28,802 bases of DNA from an uncultured bacterium (GCA_905214435.1 CAJMMA010000021.1:1-28802), one strand, 5' to 3'; shown: positions 1-8,438, counted from the stretch's first letter. Notes: a model not told the origin generated them from the sequence alone. Program-made: numbers and translations.

Positions 1-2008
1 TCTCCGCGCGAGCAGCTTCGACCTCGCGCTCGCAAGCGGCACGGACGGCGGCGACCTCCTGCTCGATGCGCTCCCCCGCCTCGAGCTCGGCCGCGGCAAT
101 GCGTGCATCGGCGTCGGCACGGGCCTCCTCGGCGGCACGCGTGGCGGTGTCGCGCTCGGCGGCAGCGGCGGCGACCTTTTCGTTGGCATCCACCGCAGCC
201 TGCTCAACGGCAGAGTCGGCAGCAACGCGGGCAGCATCGATTGCGGCATCGGCGGCCTGCTGGGCGGCGGAGACCTTCGCCTCAGCCGCGGCAACGGTGT
301 CGGCGAGCGCCTGCTCCGCTGCGGCTGCCGAGGCGTCGGCCGCCTCCTGCGCGGCGCGAGCATCGCGTTCGGCCGTCAGCTGCACTTCCTCGATCTGCAG
401 CTTGGCGGCGTCCAACTTGGCATGCAGCTCGGCCATCTCCTTGGCAGAGGCCTCGCGCACGGCGGCGAGCTCGGCCGCAGCAGTGTCCTTGGTGGCCTGC
501 AGCTCGGCAGCGTCGGCCGCCGTCTTGGCGGCCAGGGCCGCAGTAGCATCGCTCTTAACCTGCGCGACCTGCTCGGAAGCCGCCTGCTCGGCGGCAGCAA
601 CCTTGGCGTCCGCGTCGGCGCGGGCGACTGAGACCTCGGCATCGGCCTCGGCGCGCATCCGCTCAAGCTGAGCCGCCGCGGTCTCACGTGCTTCTGCAGC
701 GGCATCCTCGGCAGCTTTTTTACCGGCCTCGACATCCTCCAGCGAGGCGCGCAGTTCCTCGACATCGGCCTCGGCAATCTGTGCGCGCTGCGTCAACGCC
801 AGCTCGCGTGTCTTAGCCTCGTCCAGTTCATCTACCAGATTGTCGCGCTCATCGGTCAGCGCGTGCGCCTGCACTTTCCAGGACTTCAGCTGCCCCTGTA
901 GCTCCTCAATCTGCTCGCGGGCCTCGGCCAGCGCCTGCTCGGCATCGAGCTGGGCCTGCGTGACCTCCTCCACAAACACGCGCCGGACCTCGACGTCGGG
1001 CAGGTCGGGGCTATCGACCTGCTCCTCCTTAATCTCCTTAATAAACTTGGGCGCCACCGGCGCGTGCTGCACGCTCTCGAGCTCCTGCAGGTTGCGCTCG
1101 TCATCGGTCAGGCTCTTAAAGACGGTGTAGTTGTTAATGAGGTTGGTGTACATCTGCACCATGTACTCGTCATCGAACGCCAGTGACTGCTGCTGCACGT
1201 CGATGTTGTAGCCCACCTTGTCGTAGCGCTCCATAAACTGCCACAGCTGGTAGCACTTGCGGTAGTTGGGGTCCTTCATGATGAGGTTGGTGCGCTGGAT
1301 GGGGCTGCGGACCGCGCTGCAGCCGTTCATGATCTGGCAGAATGACGCGCCGCGCAGCGCCATGACCAGACGGCGCACGCGGTCGATGCGCATAAAGACG
1401 TCCATGTTGCCGGCGTCGTTCTCGGCAAAGCTCTGGCGGTTTTTGACCGTCATCTCGACGTTGTACTCGATCTCTTCGTACGCATCGTCGATCTTGCTGT
1501 GCATCTTAAAGCGGTTGCGGATCTCGTTGCCCGTAGACCAAAAGACCACGTCGGTGCGCTTGTCCACAAACGTCAGCAGGCGCTGAATCAGGTGGTAGAT
1601 AAAGCGATTCTCGTACAGGTCGTAGGTCTCGACGGTATTGACGTTGAGGATGCGCGTGGGATGGACGCCGCCATCGTCGCTCGGCGCCAGGAACTGCGTG
1701 TTCTGGCTCAGGTGACGGACGCTGTCGGCGCTGATCTTTTTGGCGAGCGAGACCGGCACCACCTCTTCCTCGGTGGTGATGAAGCGGCGCGGTTTTTCGA
1801 TAATGGTGTTGATGGCGTCGAGCGAGTCCTCGATCATGCTGATCCATTCCTCGTCCACCACCTTGACGAGCTCCTCGCGCTGCTGCTCGATCGTGGTGCC
1901 CGAGGCCTGCGCCATCTCAAACAGATAGCGGAAGTAGCGGCTGTCCTCCTGGATGGGCTCCATCTGCTCGGAGAAGCTGGTATAGAGGTCCTGAATGGTC
2001 TCGGACAT
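1..2008 (-). CDS. DUF2357 (McrC-like) protein with long Ala/Glu-rich coiled coil, 3' end beyond window
   Basis: The reading frame is open from an ATG at 2008 to the window edge (at least 669 codons, no stop), so the C-terminus is missing. Residues about 1-330 are globular. They contain the DUF2357-type core with T-Y-D-L-Y-E-N-R-F near residue 136, then a segment R-T-N-L-I-M-K-D-P-N-Y and R-K-C-Y-Q-L-W-Q-F. From about residue 340 to the edge the protein is almost pure Ala/Glu/Gln/Lys heptad-like sequence, a very long predicted coiled coil. DUF2357 proteins are McrC-like partners of McrB-type ATPases and often end in a PD-(D/E)XK nuclease; no nuclease is visible here, though it could lie outside the window. 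The gene follows the AAA+ ATPase gene by 69 bp, which contain a 7-bp GC hairpin, so the two probably form one transcript. Family call is good; function is inferred. Confidence 0.8.
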   Translation of the reverse strand, partial: MSETIQDLYTSFSEQMEPIQEDSRYFRYLFEMAQASGTTIEQQREELVKVVDEEWISMIEDSLDAINTIIEKPRRFITTEEEVVPVSLAKKISADSVRHLSQNTQFLAPSDDGGVHPTRILNVNTVETYDLYENRFIYHLIQRLLTFVDKRTDVVFWSTGNEIRNRFKMHSKIDDAYEEIEYNVEMTVKNRQSFAENDAGNMDVFMRIDRVRRLVMALRGASFCQIMNGCSAVRSPIQRTNLIMKDPNYRKCYQLWQFMERYDKVGYNIDVQQQSLAFDDEYMVQMYTNLINNYTVFKSLTDDERNLQELESVQHAPVAPKFIKEIKEEQVDSPDLPDVEVRRVFVEEVTQAQLDAEQALAEAREQIEELQGQLKSWKVQAHALTDERDNLVDELDEAKTRELALTQRAQIAEADVEELRASLEDVEAGKKAAEDAAAEARETAAAQLERMRAEADAEVSVARADADAKVAAAEQAASEQVAQVKSDATAALAAKTAADAAELQATKDTAAAELAAVREASAKEMAELHAKLDAAKLQIEEVQLTAERDARAAQEAADASAAAAEQALADTVAAAEAKVSAAQQAADAAIDAARVAADSAVEQAAVDANEKVAAAAAERDTATRAAEEARADADARIAAAELEAGERIEQEVAAVRAACEREVEAARAE

Positions 2009-2043
2009 GGGTTACTCCATAGGTTGGATCGATCGGAAAGGGA

Positions 2044-2066
2044 CGGGGCGACATCACGCCGCCCCG
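2044..2066 (-). other. Intercistronic GC hairpin between the AAA+ and DUF2357 genes
   Basis: A 7-bp perfect stem CGGGGCG/CGCCCCG (2044-2050 and 2060-2066) with a 9-nt loop lies in the only gap between the two genes. No T-run follows on the minus strand, so it looks more like an mRNA-stability or processing element than a full terminator. Confidence 0.4.
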
Positions 2067-2077
2067 CACTTACGCCA

Positions 2078-3778
2078 TTAGTAGAAGTTCTGGATCCGCT
2101 GCAGGTACATGACGGAATCGGGCAGGCCGCCCTCGCCAAAGGTCTTCTCGATGTACTCGATCAGGCCCTTCATCTCGTCGCGCACAAAGCTCACGTTCAT
2201 GGACTCAAACTTCTTGAGCACCTTGCGGGCGATGATGTAGTCCATGCCGCCCAGCTCGGTGCCGCCGCACGCCACGTACACGGGGATAAAGTCGTACATC
2301 TGCTTGATGATACGGTTGCCAAAGGCCAGCTTAAAGCGGGTCTGCAGGTACTGGTCCAGCTTGTGCATCTTCTGGAGCAGTTCCTCGTCGATTACGTACT
2401 CGACCTTGGCCTTTTGGAACAGATACTGCAGGTGGTCGGCCGTCACGTGCACGCGCTCGTGCGGCTCGCATTCAAACGCGTCGGCGCGCTCGTTGAGCTC
2501 GATGGGGATCGCGCGGTCGTACACCTTGTCCGTGATGGTAAAGGTGGAGTCGTCGTTGTTGGCGGTGCCGATAAACCACAAGCTGTCGGGAATGGTGAGC
2601 TTGCCGTCGTGCAGGGCCTTGGGGTCGGCGGCCCACTGGGTGGGCACCAAGTCGAGCACCCACTCGTCGTGGCTGGGCATCTCGAGCACCGACAGGATCT
2701 CGGCAAAGTAGTACTCCACGCGGGCGAGGTTCATCTCGTCGAGCACGATCATGGACGGGTCCTGGCGAAGGCCTGCCTCGTACACGGCGCGCAGGAACTC
2801 GGTCTCGTTAAAGCGCTTGGAAAACTCGTTAAAGTAGCCCAGTACCTCGGTGCGATCGCGGAAGCTCGGCTGCACCGACACGATGGTCGCGGGGTTGTCC
2901 AGGTAACGGCTAAAGCTGTAGGGCAGCGACGTCTTACCGGTACCCGAGATGCCCTCCAGGATCAGCAGCTTGGAGGCGGCCATGCCGGCCACAAAGCGGC
3001 GGATGATCTCGGGCGTGTAGTAGAGCTTCATCTGGCTGCATGCAAACGCGCGGAAGCTGTCGACAAAGTCCTCCAGCGAGATGGCATCGTCGTAGACCGG
3101 CGATTCCCAGTCGCGGTACTTAAGGTCCACGAGGGACAGCTTGGGAAAGCGGTTGGCCTGGGCGATCTCTTTTTCCTCGGCAAGGGTCTTGGCCTCGACG
3201 GTGGCCTTGGCCATGGCGGCTGCGGCATCCTTGACACCCTCGCCATCGAGCGCGAGCGACGCGTTGCCCGACATGACGGCCGTCGCCGCGGCGCCCTCGC
3301 CCGCAGGCGCACCGGCGCCCGCCGCGGCGCCCACCACGTTGCCCACCGTCGGCAGGTGGTCGTCGGCCAGGGCCGAGGCGCCCACGTACGGAATCTGCTT
3401 GGTACCGCCCATGGCATTGACCTTGAGCGCCAGCAGCTTGTTCTTCTCGTCCATCAGGTCGAGCACCTGCTTGTTCAGGCGGCCGATCTCGCGATAGAGC
3501 GCTTTGTTGGACGTGTCGTCGCGATGCAGGCGGCGGTTGATGCGGTAGCGGTGGACCAGGATGGCCACGATCAGCACGGGGACCGCGATGAGCATGGCAA
3601 ACAGGATGACCGCGCCGATCTTGCCCACCAGGTCAAACGTGGTGAAGTAGGTCATAAAGATGTTGAAGTACTCAACCCAGCCAAACACCAGCAGGTTAAG
3701 GATGGAGCTCACAACGGCAACGACGTTGTAGACAACCTTTGCCAGCAGCTCCCAGGCAAATCCCAGAAACTCACTCAC
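2078..3778 (-). CDS. Membrane-anchored McrB-like AAA+ ATPase
   Basis: 566 aa with a GTG start. Two hydrophobic segments at about residues 13-35 and 52-75 predict membrane anchoring. A linker follows (about 85-240), then an AAA_5/McrB-type module. Walker A is G-I-S-G-T-G-K-T (276-283), Walker B is I-V-L-D-E-M-N (344-350) continuing L-A-R-V-E-Y-Y-F-A-E, and a sensor-1-like segment I-G-T-A-N-N-D-D-S lies at about 403-411. This Walker B context is typical of ATPases partnered with DUF2357 proteins, and such a gene follows directly. The canonical McrB MNxxDR GTPase signature is not exact, so the nucleotide may be ATP rather than GTP. The gene overlaps the 3' end of the signal peptidase gene by 8 bp (GTGAGTGA), which argues for translational coupling. 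Membrane anchoring plus coupling to an export peptidase is odd for a restriction-type ATPase. The biological role is unknown. Confidence 0.85.
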   Translation of the reverse strand: MSEFLGFAWELLAKVVYNVVAVVSSILNLLVFGWVEYFNIFMTYFTTFDLVGKIGAVILFAMLIAVPVLIVAILVHRYRINRRLHRDDTSNKALYREIGRLNKQVLDLMDEKNKLLALKVNAMGGTKQIPYVGASALADDHLPTVGNVVGAAAGAGAPAGEGAAATAVMSGNASLALDGEGVKDAAAAMAKATVEAKTLAEEKEIAQANRFPKLSLVDLKYRDWESPVYDDAISLEDFVDSFRAFACSQMKLYYTPEIIRRFVAGMAASKLLILEGISGTGKTSLPYSFSRYLDNPATIVSVQPSFRDRTEVLGYFNEFSKRFNETEFLRAVYEAGLRQDPSMIVLDEMNLARVEYYFAEILSVLEMPSHDEWVLDLVPTQWAADPKALHDGKLTIPDSLWFIGTANNDDSTFTITDKVYDRAIPIELNERADAFECEPHERVHVTADHLQYLFQKAKVEYVIDEELLQKMHKLDQYLQTRFKLAFGNRIIKQMYDFIPVYVACGGTELGGMDYIIARKVLKKFESMNVSFVRDEMKGLIEYIEKTFGEGGLPDSVMYLQRIQNFY

Positions 3779-4520
3779 CGTCGGTATCCTCCTGCTTGGT
3801 CGCGCTCATCGCCGCCTCGGCCTCGGCCTTTAAACGACGGGCTTCCTCGAGCTTGGCCTCGGCCTGGGCGAGCTGCTCGGCGGCGTTATCGGCGGTGACG
3901 GCGGCGGTGTCACCCTTGCCCTCGGCGTCCACGATGGCGGCCGCGGCGGCCAGGCGGTCTTCCTCGGCCATGGCGCGCTTAAGGTTCATGCCCACCACGA
4001 TAAGGTGATACACCTGGTAGATAAAGAACAGCAGCATGGGCAGCACGATTACGATGAGGAAGCCCATGGAGCTGGACAGGAAGTCCATGACCTTGCCCAT
4101 CTGCGGCAGCGCGAACACGTACTTGCCCACGATGTCGCCGTCGCTGATGATGTGCGAATCGGCCACGTCGTTGTTATCGCCCTTGGTGGTAAAGCTGCGC
4201 ATGCCGTTGATCTCGTCGATGGCGGCGATGCGGTGCGTGTTGAGCGCGTACTCGTTGTCGATAATGGTGTGGAACGTCACGATGTCGCCCACCTCGAGCT
4301 TGGAGGTGTCGCACTTTTTGATGACGATGAGGTCGCCCTTGTTAAACGTGGGCGCCATGGAGTCGGACTGTACGGCGAGCGGGGTGAAGCCGGCGATGTC
4401 CGAGACGCTGCCGTCCTCGCGCGTGGCGAGCGTGGTAAACGCGTACAGGGCCGCCACCAGGATGATGATCCACATGACGACGCTCAGTGCGATGGATGCG
4501 GCCTTTTTAACAGATTGCAT
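3771..4520 (-). CDS. sipW: SipW-like (ER-type) signal peptidase I with C-terminal coiled-coil extension
   Basis: 249 aa. It has an N-terminal membrane helix (about 9-31) and the serine box Q-S-D-S-M (Ser54). The second box is N-T-H-R-I, with His96 in place of the usual bacterial Lys, and T-K-G-D-N-N (Asp115) follows. Ser-His-Asp identifies the ER/SipW type. A second membrane helix lies at about 151-172. B. subtilis SipW is about 190 aa; this protein adds about 65 charged, Ala/Glu-rich residues (about 180-245) that could form a coiled coil on the cytoplasmic side. SipW enzymes release TasA/camelysin-like matrix proteins. Here four proteins with matching signals lie immediately upstream in the same direction. 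The extension could contact the downstream AAA+ or DUF2357 coiled-coil proteins; that is inference. Confidence 0.92.
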   Translation of the reverse strand: MQSVKKAASIALSVVMWIIILVAALYAFTTLATREDGSVSDIAGFTPLAVQSDSMAPTFNKGDLIVIKKCDTSKLEVGDIVTFHTIIDNEYALNTHRIAAIDEINGMRSFTTKGDNNDVADSHIISDGDIVGKYVFALPQMGKVMDFLSSSMGFLIVIVLPMLLFFIYQVYHLIVVGMNLKRAMAEEDRLAAAAAIVDAEGKGDTAAVTADNAAEQLAQAEAKLEEARRLKAEAEAAMSATKQEDTDGE

Positions 4521-4555
4521 GATGTCCCTTACTACCGTGTCTGACTAGGTCGTGC

Positions 4556-4571
4556 GCGGCCCGATGGCCGC
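4556..4571 (-). other. Intercistronic hairpin upstream of sipW
   Basis: GCGGCC-CGAT-GGCCGC forms a perfect 6-bp stem in the 60-bp gap between the fourth exported-protein gene and sipW. There is no T-run. It may separate expression levels of abundant structural subunits from the enzyme genes downstream. Confidence 0.35.
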
Positions 4572-4580
4572 CGTGCATAT

Positions 4581-5387
4581 CTACTGTTCCTCGATGCCCT
4601 CAAAGCGCATCGAAACCGAATAGTTAGCTCCCTTTAGCATATTAGTGCAATTTGGGTCCGTTCCCTCGAGCCATATGCGAACGGCTACCGGCTTGTCCGT
4701 ATCTTTTATTAGGTCGAACATGTCGCTGGCCGCGTTCGCTACTCCCGAGTCGAGCCCAAAGACGGTGGCCGAACCGGACGAGCCTCCGCCTCCGTTGGGG
4801 TTGTAGACCCAGGTGTGACCGTCGGCGGTAAAGCTCATGCGCATGGCGCTGGCCATGCCCTGCGTGTCGGAGCTAAACCGCGTGCCGGACGCGCCACCGT
4901 CGCCGTCCTGCCCGGTCAGGCGAACGCGCAGGTCCGTACTGCTCATAAAGTGCAGCGTGAACTCCAAGTAGGCGCCGGTCGCGGGATCGGCGGTGGAGCC
5001 GTCCTCGAAGGTAAAAGTCTGGTAGTCGCTCGTGGTGACGGGCTTGAGCCTGGATGCATCGATGTCCACGCCCTTTCCGCTGGCGATGCGTGCCGAGATC
5101 TGGTCGAAGCCCAGGCTGTGGACGTATTCGTCAAACGTGGAGTGCTCGTCCAGGTCAAAGCGCAGCGAGCCGTCGGCGTTGGCATCAATCATGAGCATGC
5201 GGGTCTTGGCGCTATCGGCGATGGAGAACCAGGCAAAGGTTGCCATGACTATCGCCACCAGGGCAAACAGCACCAGCACCACGGTGGTGGTGAGCTTGCG
5301 GCGCAAGTCGGTGTCGGCAGGTGCGGCGGCGCCGGCGGGCTTGCCGGTGGCGGGCGTGCAGCTGGCGGCGGGTTGCTTACGCGTCAT
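4581..5387 (-). CDS. SipW-type exported protein D (TasA/camelysin-like)
   Basis: 268 aa. A cytoplasmic Ala/Pro-rich lead of about 30 residues is followed by a hydrophobic segment (about 34-50) ending M-A-T-F-A-W-F-S (48-55), the SipW-type cleavage context. The ectodomain is rich in Asp, Ser, Thr and Gly, with a Gly/Ser run near 200, and is predicted beta-rich. The C-terminus carries the shared signature I-W-L-E-G-T-D-P-N-C (from about residue 238). The ATG lies 2 bp after the stop of the preceding gene, so the two are co-translated. It is probably a fibre or matrix subunit, or a minor anchoring subunit; no enzymatic motif is seen. The family assignment rests on the signal and the C-terminal signature, not on overall similarity. 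Confidence 0.8.
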   Translation of the reverse strand: MTRKQPAASCTPATGKPAGAAAPADTDLRRKLTTTVVLVLFALVAIVMATFAWFSIADSAKTRMLMIDANADGSLRFDLDEHSTFDEYVHSLGFDQISARIASGKGVDIDASRLKPVTTSDYQTFTFEDGSTADPATGAYLEFTLHFMSSTDLRVRLTGQDGDGGASGTRFSSDTQGMASAMRMSFTADGHTWVYNPNGGGGSSGSATVFGLDSGVANAASDMFDLIKDTDKPVAVRIWLEGTDPNCTNMLKGANYSVSMRFEGIEEQ

Positions 5388-5389
5388 GG

Positions 5390-6376
5390 CTACTCACCGT
5401 CCAGGGTCGCAAAGAGCGCCAGGTGCAGGGTGCCCGGGTCTTGATGCAGGTAGTCGGCGCTATCGGGGTCGGTTCCCTCGATGTAGTAATAGATGTCCAG
5501 GCGATAGGTCTGGCCCAGCGCCAGCGTGGCGAGCGAGTTTTGCGGGCGCTCGGCCGTCTCGCTCGTGTCCAGCGTATAAGCGGCCGGGTCCTGCGTCACG
5601 TTGGCACCGCAAGCGAGCTGGCCGTTTTGCCAGCCCAGGAGCATGCCATCGGCGTAGCCAGCAAGGCCAGCCGGGGCGGTCGTGGGATGCTCGCCGCGAT
5701 GGCCGCTGTCGGAACTGTCGAGCTCAAAGATGTTGGTGGCAAGCACCTGGCTGCCGCTCGAGATCTTAATGCCCACGCGAGCCGCGCGCAGCAGCTCGGC
5801 GTTGGCGCCCTGCGGGACCAGCGATTCGGCCAGATACAGGCTCACCTTGCCCTTAACCTTGCTGGCGCCCGTGCCCGTAATGGTGGGACGCAGGTCAATC
5901 CAGCCGTGATAGTAGGTGGAGCCGTTGTCTTTTGCCTGCTCAAACACCGCGGCATCGCCGGCCGAGTTGTTTTGCGCGCAGGCCGCAAAGCCGTTGAGGT
6001 CAAAGGTCGAGACCGGGTAGAGCGTCACGGCCCCGCTCGCGGTGGAGGCCAGAGATGCATCGCCCTGCTGCGACCAGCTGCCGCGATCGGCGTCGCCCAG
6101 CTCTAGCACCAGCTTGGACGTGTCGCTGTGCACGCTCACCGAGTTGGTGTTGACCTTCATGTTGTTGGTAAACCAGGCGTAGGTCGCGACGCCCAAAGTG
6201 GCGGCGAGCGCCACCATAACGAGCGCGATGTAGGCACGCGCGCGACGGGCGTGACGGCGGACGGCGGCGCCCTCGAGGACCTGGCGATCGACGGACGCAC
6301 TGGAGGGGGCCGCGGAGCTAGCGCTCTGGGTTTTGGCCTTGCGGTTATCTGCTGGCATGCGCTTCTTGTCTTCCAT
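5390..6376 (-). CDS. SipW-type exported protein C (TasA/camelysin-like)
   Basis: 328 aa. The N-terminus has about 48 basic, Ser/Ala-rich residues, then a hydrophobic stretch (about 49-65) ending V-A-T-Y-A-W-F-T-N-N, a SipW-type signal. The Ser/Thr/Asp-rich ectodomain ends with Y-Y-I-E-G-T-D-P-D-S (from about 297), the family signature with Ser in place of the usual second Cys. A T-L-Y-P-V-S-T-F-D-L-N-G-F segment is shared in form with proteins A and B, supporting common ancestry. The stop is separated from the next ATG by 2 bp. Function is inferred as a structural surface protein. Confidence 0.8.
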   Translation of the reverse strand: MEDKKRMPADNRKAKTQSASSAAPSSASVDRQVLEGAAVRRHARRARAYIALVMVALAATLGVATYAWFTNNMKVNTNSVSVHSDTSKLVLELGDADRGSWSQQGDASLASTASGAVTLYPVSTFDLNGFAACAQNNSAGDAAVFEQAKDNGSTYYHGWIDLRPTITGTGASKVKGKVSLYLAESLVPQGANAELLRAARVGIKISSGSQVLATNIFELDSSDSGHRGEHPTTAPAGLAGYADGMLLGWQNGQLACGANVTQDPAAYTLDTSETAERPQNSLATLALGQTYRLDIYYYIEGTDPDSADYLHQDPGTLHLALFATLDGE

Positions 6377-6391
6377 GTCGCTTCGCCCCCC

Positions 6392-7228
6392 TTATGCCTT
6401 GGCCGCGGCAAAGGCAAGCTGCAGCACCACATCGCGGGCCTGAGCCTCGTCGATGCAATTGGCGTCGCAGCCTTCCATGTACACAACGTAGCGAACGCTT
6501 GCCACCTCATTGGCGGCCAGCGTGCAGATGGGTGTGGCGCCTGCACGCGCCGTGGGCGTGTCGCCGGTGCCGTCCATGCTGTAGGCGCTTATGGCACGCG
6601 CGGGGTCGGCGGTGTAGGTCCAGCCCGAGGCACCGGGCGCCACGACCACGCCGTCTTGCGCGGTGGTACGCCTACTGGTGGCGCCCGAGGTGTCGCCCAG
6701 ATCGTCGCAGGTAAAGATATGCGTTTGCGTGCCCGACTGAGTTGTAATGACCAGGCCCAGACGCAGCGCGGCCAGCAGCTGGGGGTCGTTCGTCACGCTC
6801 ATCTGGCCCTGATACAGGTACACGTTGAGAGCACTATCGCTGCCCTTAAGGTACAGCGTGCCCGAAAGGGCGTAGTCGTCCAGCCGCGCGGTGCAGTCGG
6901 CGTAGTCGGTCGTGATGCCGGAGGCGTTTTGGAACGTGCCGCGCCAAAAGCGGGAAAGGTCTGCCGTCGAGATGGGATAGAGCGTCTTGTCGGCGGCGGC
7001 AAGCGTTGCCGTTGTGTCCCAGGGCCCGTTGGCCGAAAGGCCAATCTGCAGGTCGGAGCCCTCGTCGCTTACCGTGTGCGCCACGGGCGTCACGTTGGTG
7101 TAGCGCGAATTGCTAAACCACGCGTAGGTGGCAGCGCTCAGGGCGGCTACCAACACCAACATCCATGCAGCCGCGGCAACCATGCGACGACGCGAGTTTA
7201 GGATGTCTTTGATGTTCGAAGCACTCAT
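6392..7228 (-). CDS. SipW-type exported protein B (TasA/camelysin-like)
   Basis: 278 aa from the ATG at 7228, chosen because AAGGGGG lies just upstream and because a longer frame would overlap the preceding gene. The hydrophobic segment (about 17-33) ends A-A-T-Y-A-W-F-S-N (33-40). The body contains T-L-Y-P-I-S-T-A-D-L-S-R-F, parallel to protein C. The C-terminal signature is Y-M-E-G-C-D-A-N-C (from about 250), with two cysteines flanking D-A-N that could form a disulphide or coordinate a ligand outside the cell. It lies 15 bp from gene C and 11 bp from gene A in a compact operon. Probably a surface-structure subunit; no catalytic motif seen. Confidence 0.8.
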   Translation of the reverse strand: MSASNIKDILNSRRRMVAAAAWMLVLVAALSAATYAWFSNSRYTNVTPVAHTVSDEGSDLQIGLSANGPWDTTATLAAADKTLYPISTADLSRFWRGTFQNASGITTDYADCTARLDDYALSGTLYLKGSDSALNVYLYQGQMSVTNDPQLLAALRLGLVITTQSGTQTHIFTCDDLGDTSGATSRRTTAQDGVVVAPGASGWTYTADPARAISAYSMDGTGDTPTARAGATPICTLAANEVASVRYVVYMEGCDANCIDEAQARDVVLQLAFAAAKA

Positions 7229-7239
7229 GTCCAGCCCCC

Positions 7240-8124
7240 TTACGAACGCTTGCCGGCAAAGCGCAGCGCCAGCGATTGCAGGCTGGTGGCGGCCAGATTG
7301 TTGGTACAGTCGGGGTCGCAGCCTTCCAGCCACACGTACACGTCCACGCGCACGGGCGTGCTTCGGTCGGCGCCCTTGGCAGCGGCGGGCAGGCTGCAGA
7401 TCTTGGTCGTGGCCTCCTTGAGGCCCACAATGCCGGTGTCTTCATTGTAGTCGCAGAAGTTTGCGCTGGTCAGCTGGTCAAAATGAACCGTTGTTCCATC
7501 GGAGCGGGTGCTGTCGAGCACCAGGTGATTCTGCTCGTTCTCGCCGGCATCCTTGCCGTCGAGCGTGTTGTAGCGCGCCTGGGGATTGCGCTCGCCCGAG
7601 ACCTCAAAGACGTACTGGCCCGTAACGGTATCGCCCTGCCCCGGCGCATAGGTAACCAGGCCCACCCGCAGAGCGGTAGAGATGGGGTTTGCCGGGTCCT
7701 GCTCGGTAAAGTCAATGCCCGACAGGTACACGTCGGTCGCGGCAAAGTTGGTGGCCAGGTACAGGGAGGTCTTGTAGTAGTCGGAATGCTCTGCCGCGCC
7801 AAACATGCTGGCAAACAGCGAGTCCTGGGTGGTTCCACCAGTAAAACCCGTTACCTTTTGGAAGCCGTTGAGCACGTTGTCGGTCGAGACGGGATCGAGC
7901 AGGCCTGTAAAGCTCAGGCCGGCGTTGGTTTTGTATTCGCCGTCGTACTCGTTGGAGATAAGGAAGGTCACGCCCGTGCCCGCGGCCATCTTAACGTCGG
8001 TGATGTGGCGGTTTGCGTTGTAGATGTACCAGGCATACGTTACGGCTCCGGCAGCAGCAAGCGCCACCAGCAACGTGGCGAGCATGCGATTGAACTGTTT
8101 TCGCAACGAGCGCGCGTCCGACAT
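7240..8124 (-). CDS. SipW-type exported protein A (TasA/camelysin-like), first gene of the operon
   Basis: 294 aa from the ATG at 8124, preceded by a strong GGGGGAGG ribosome site; the frame extends further upstream but without such a site. Basic N-terminus, hydrophobic helix (about 14-29), and the variant SipW context V-T-Y-A-W-Y (28-33), with Tyr in place of the usual Phe. The ectodomain contains D-P-V-S-T-D-N-V-L-N-G-F, again parallel to proteins B and C. The C-terminal signature is V-W-L-E-G-C-D-P-D-C (from about 264), with two cysteines as in protein B. As the promoter-proximal gene with the best ribosome site it may be the most abundant subunit; this is inference. Confidence 0.8.
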   Translation of the reverse strand: MSDARSLRKQFNRMLATLLVALAAAGAVTYAWYIYNANRHITDVKMAAGTGVTFLISNEYDGEYKTNAGLSFTGLLDPVSTDNVLNGFQKVTGFTGGTTQDSLFASMFGAAEHSDYYKTSLYLATNFAATDVYLSGIDFTEQDPANPISTALRVGLVTYAPGQGDTVTGQYVFEVSGERNPQARYNTLDGKDAGENEQNHLVLDSTRSDGTTVHFDQLTSANFCDYNEDTGIVGLKEATTKICSLPAAAKGADRSTPVRVDVYVWLEGCDPDCTNNLAATSLQSLALRFAGKRS

Positions 8125-8168
8125 GCCCCTCCCCCAAATGCCGTGTTGTAAACTACCTGGACACCATT

Positions 8169-8183
8169 TGCCCATAATGGGCA
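8169..8183. promoter_or_regulatory. Palindrome upstream of the exported-protein/sipW operon
   Basis: TGCCCAT-A-ATGGGCA is a perfect 7-bp inverted repeat with a 1-bp spacer, 45 bp upstream of the first gene's start. A TAAAAT that could serve as a -10 box on the minus strand lies directly beside it (8186-8191), without a clear -35. The layout suits an operator for a dimeric regulator; the regulator is not identified. Confidence 0.45.
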
Positions 8184-8298
8184 TTATTTTACGCGAACGT
8201 GCAGTTCATCGGGGGTACAAACGCGACTTTTCGCGCGCCGCTCGCACCCCATCGGGGGCCGATAGGATCGCAAGTTGCCACTTTTTAAAAAATAGTTC

Positions 8299-8327
8299 TT
8301 GCCACCGGGTGGGAGCTCCGTTATATT
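8299..8327 (+). promoter_or_regulatory. Promoter of tRNA-Val
   Basis: TTGCCA (8299-8304) and TATATT (8322-8327) are separated by exactly 17 bp. This predicts a start near 8334, about 23 bp before the mature tRNA. It is among the best sigma-70-type promoters in the window. Confidence 0.7.
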
Positions 8328-8356
8328 ATTCCCTGCGCACTCGCGCACCCTTGATC

Positions 8357-8431
8357 GGGCGTTTAGCTCAGGGGGAGAGCGCTTCCCTGACACGGAAGAG
8401 GTCAGAAGTTCAAATCTTCTAACGCCCACCA
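8357..8431 (+). tRNA. tRNA-Val(GAC)
   Basis: Full cloverleaf with acceptor GGGCGTT/AACGCCC, D-arm TAGCTCAGGGGGAGAGC, anticodon stem CTTCC/GGAAG and loop CTGACAC giving anticodon GAC (valine). The T-arm is AGAAGTTCAAATCTTCT and the CCA end is encoded (8429-8431). It has its own promoter and terminator. Such tRNA genes are common integration sites, and mobile-element debris starts about 80 bp downstream. Confidence 0.96.
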
Positions 8432-8438
8432 ATTGTTC

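Noticed and set aside
1499..3898. A 799-codon open frame on the plus strand, His/Val/Leu-rich.
   Set aside because: It is the antisense shadow of the GC-rich ATPase and DUF2357 genes. It lacks a ribosome site and any domain, while the minus strand carries clear Walker motifs.
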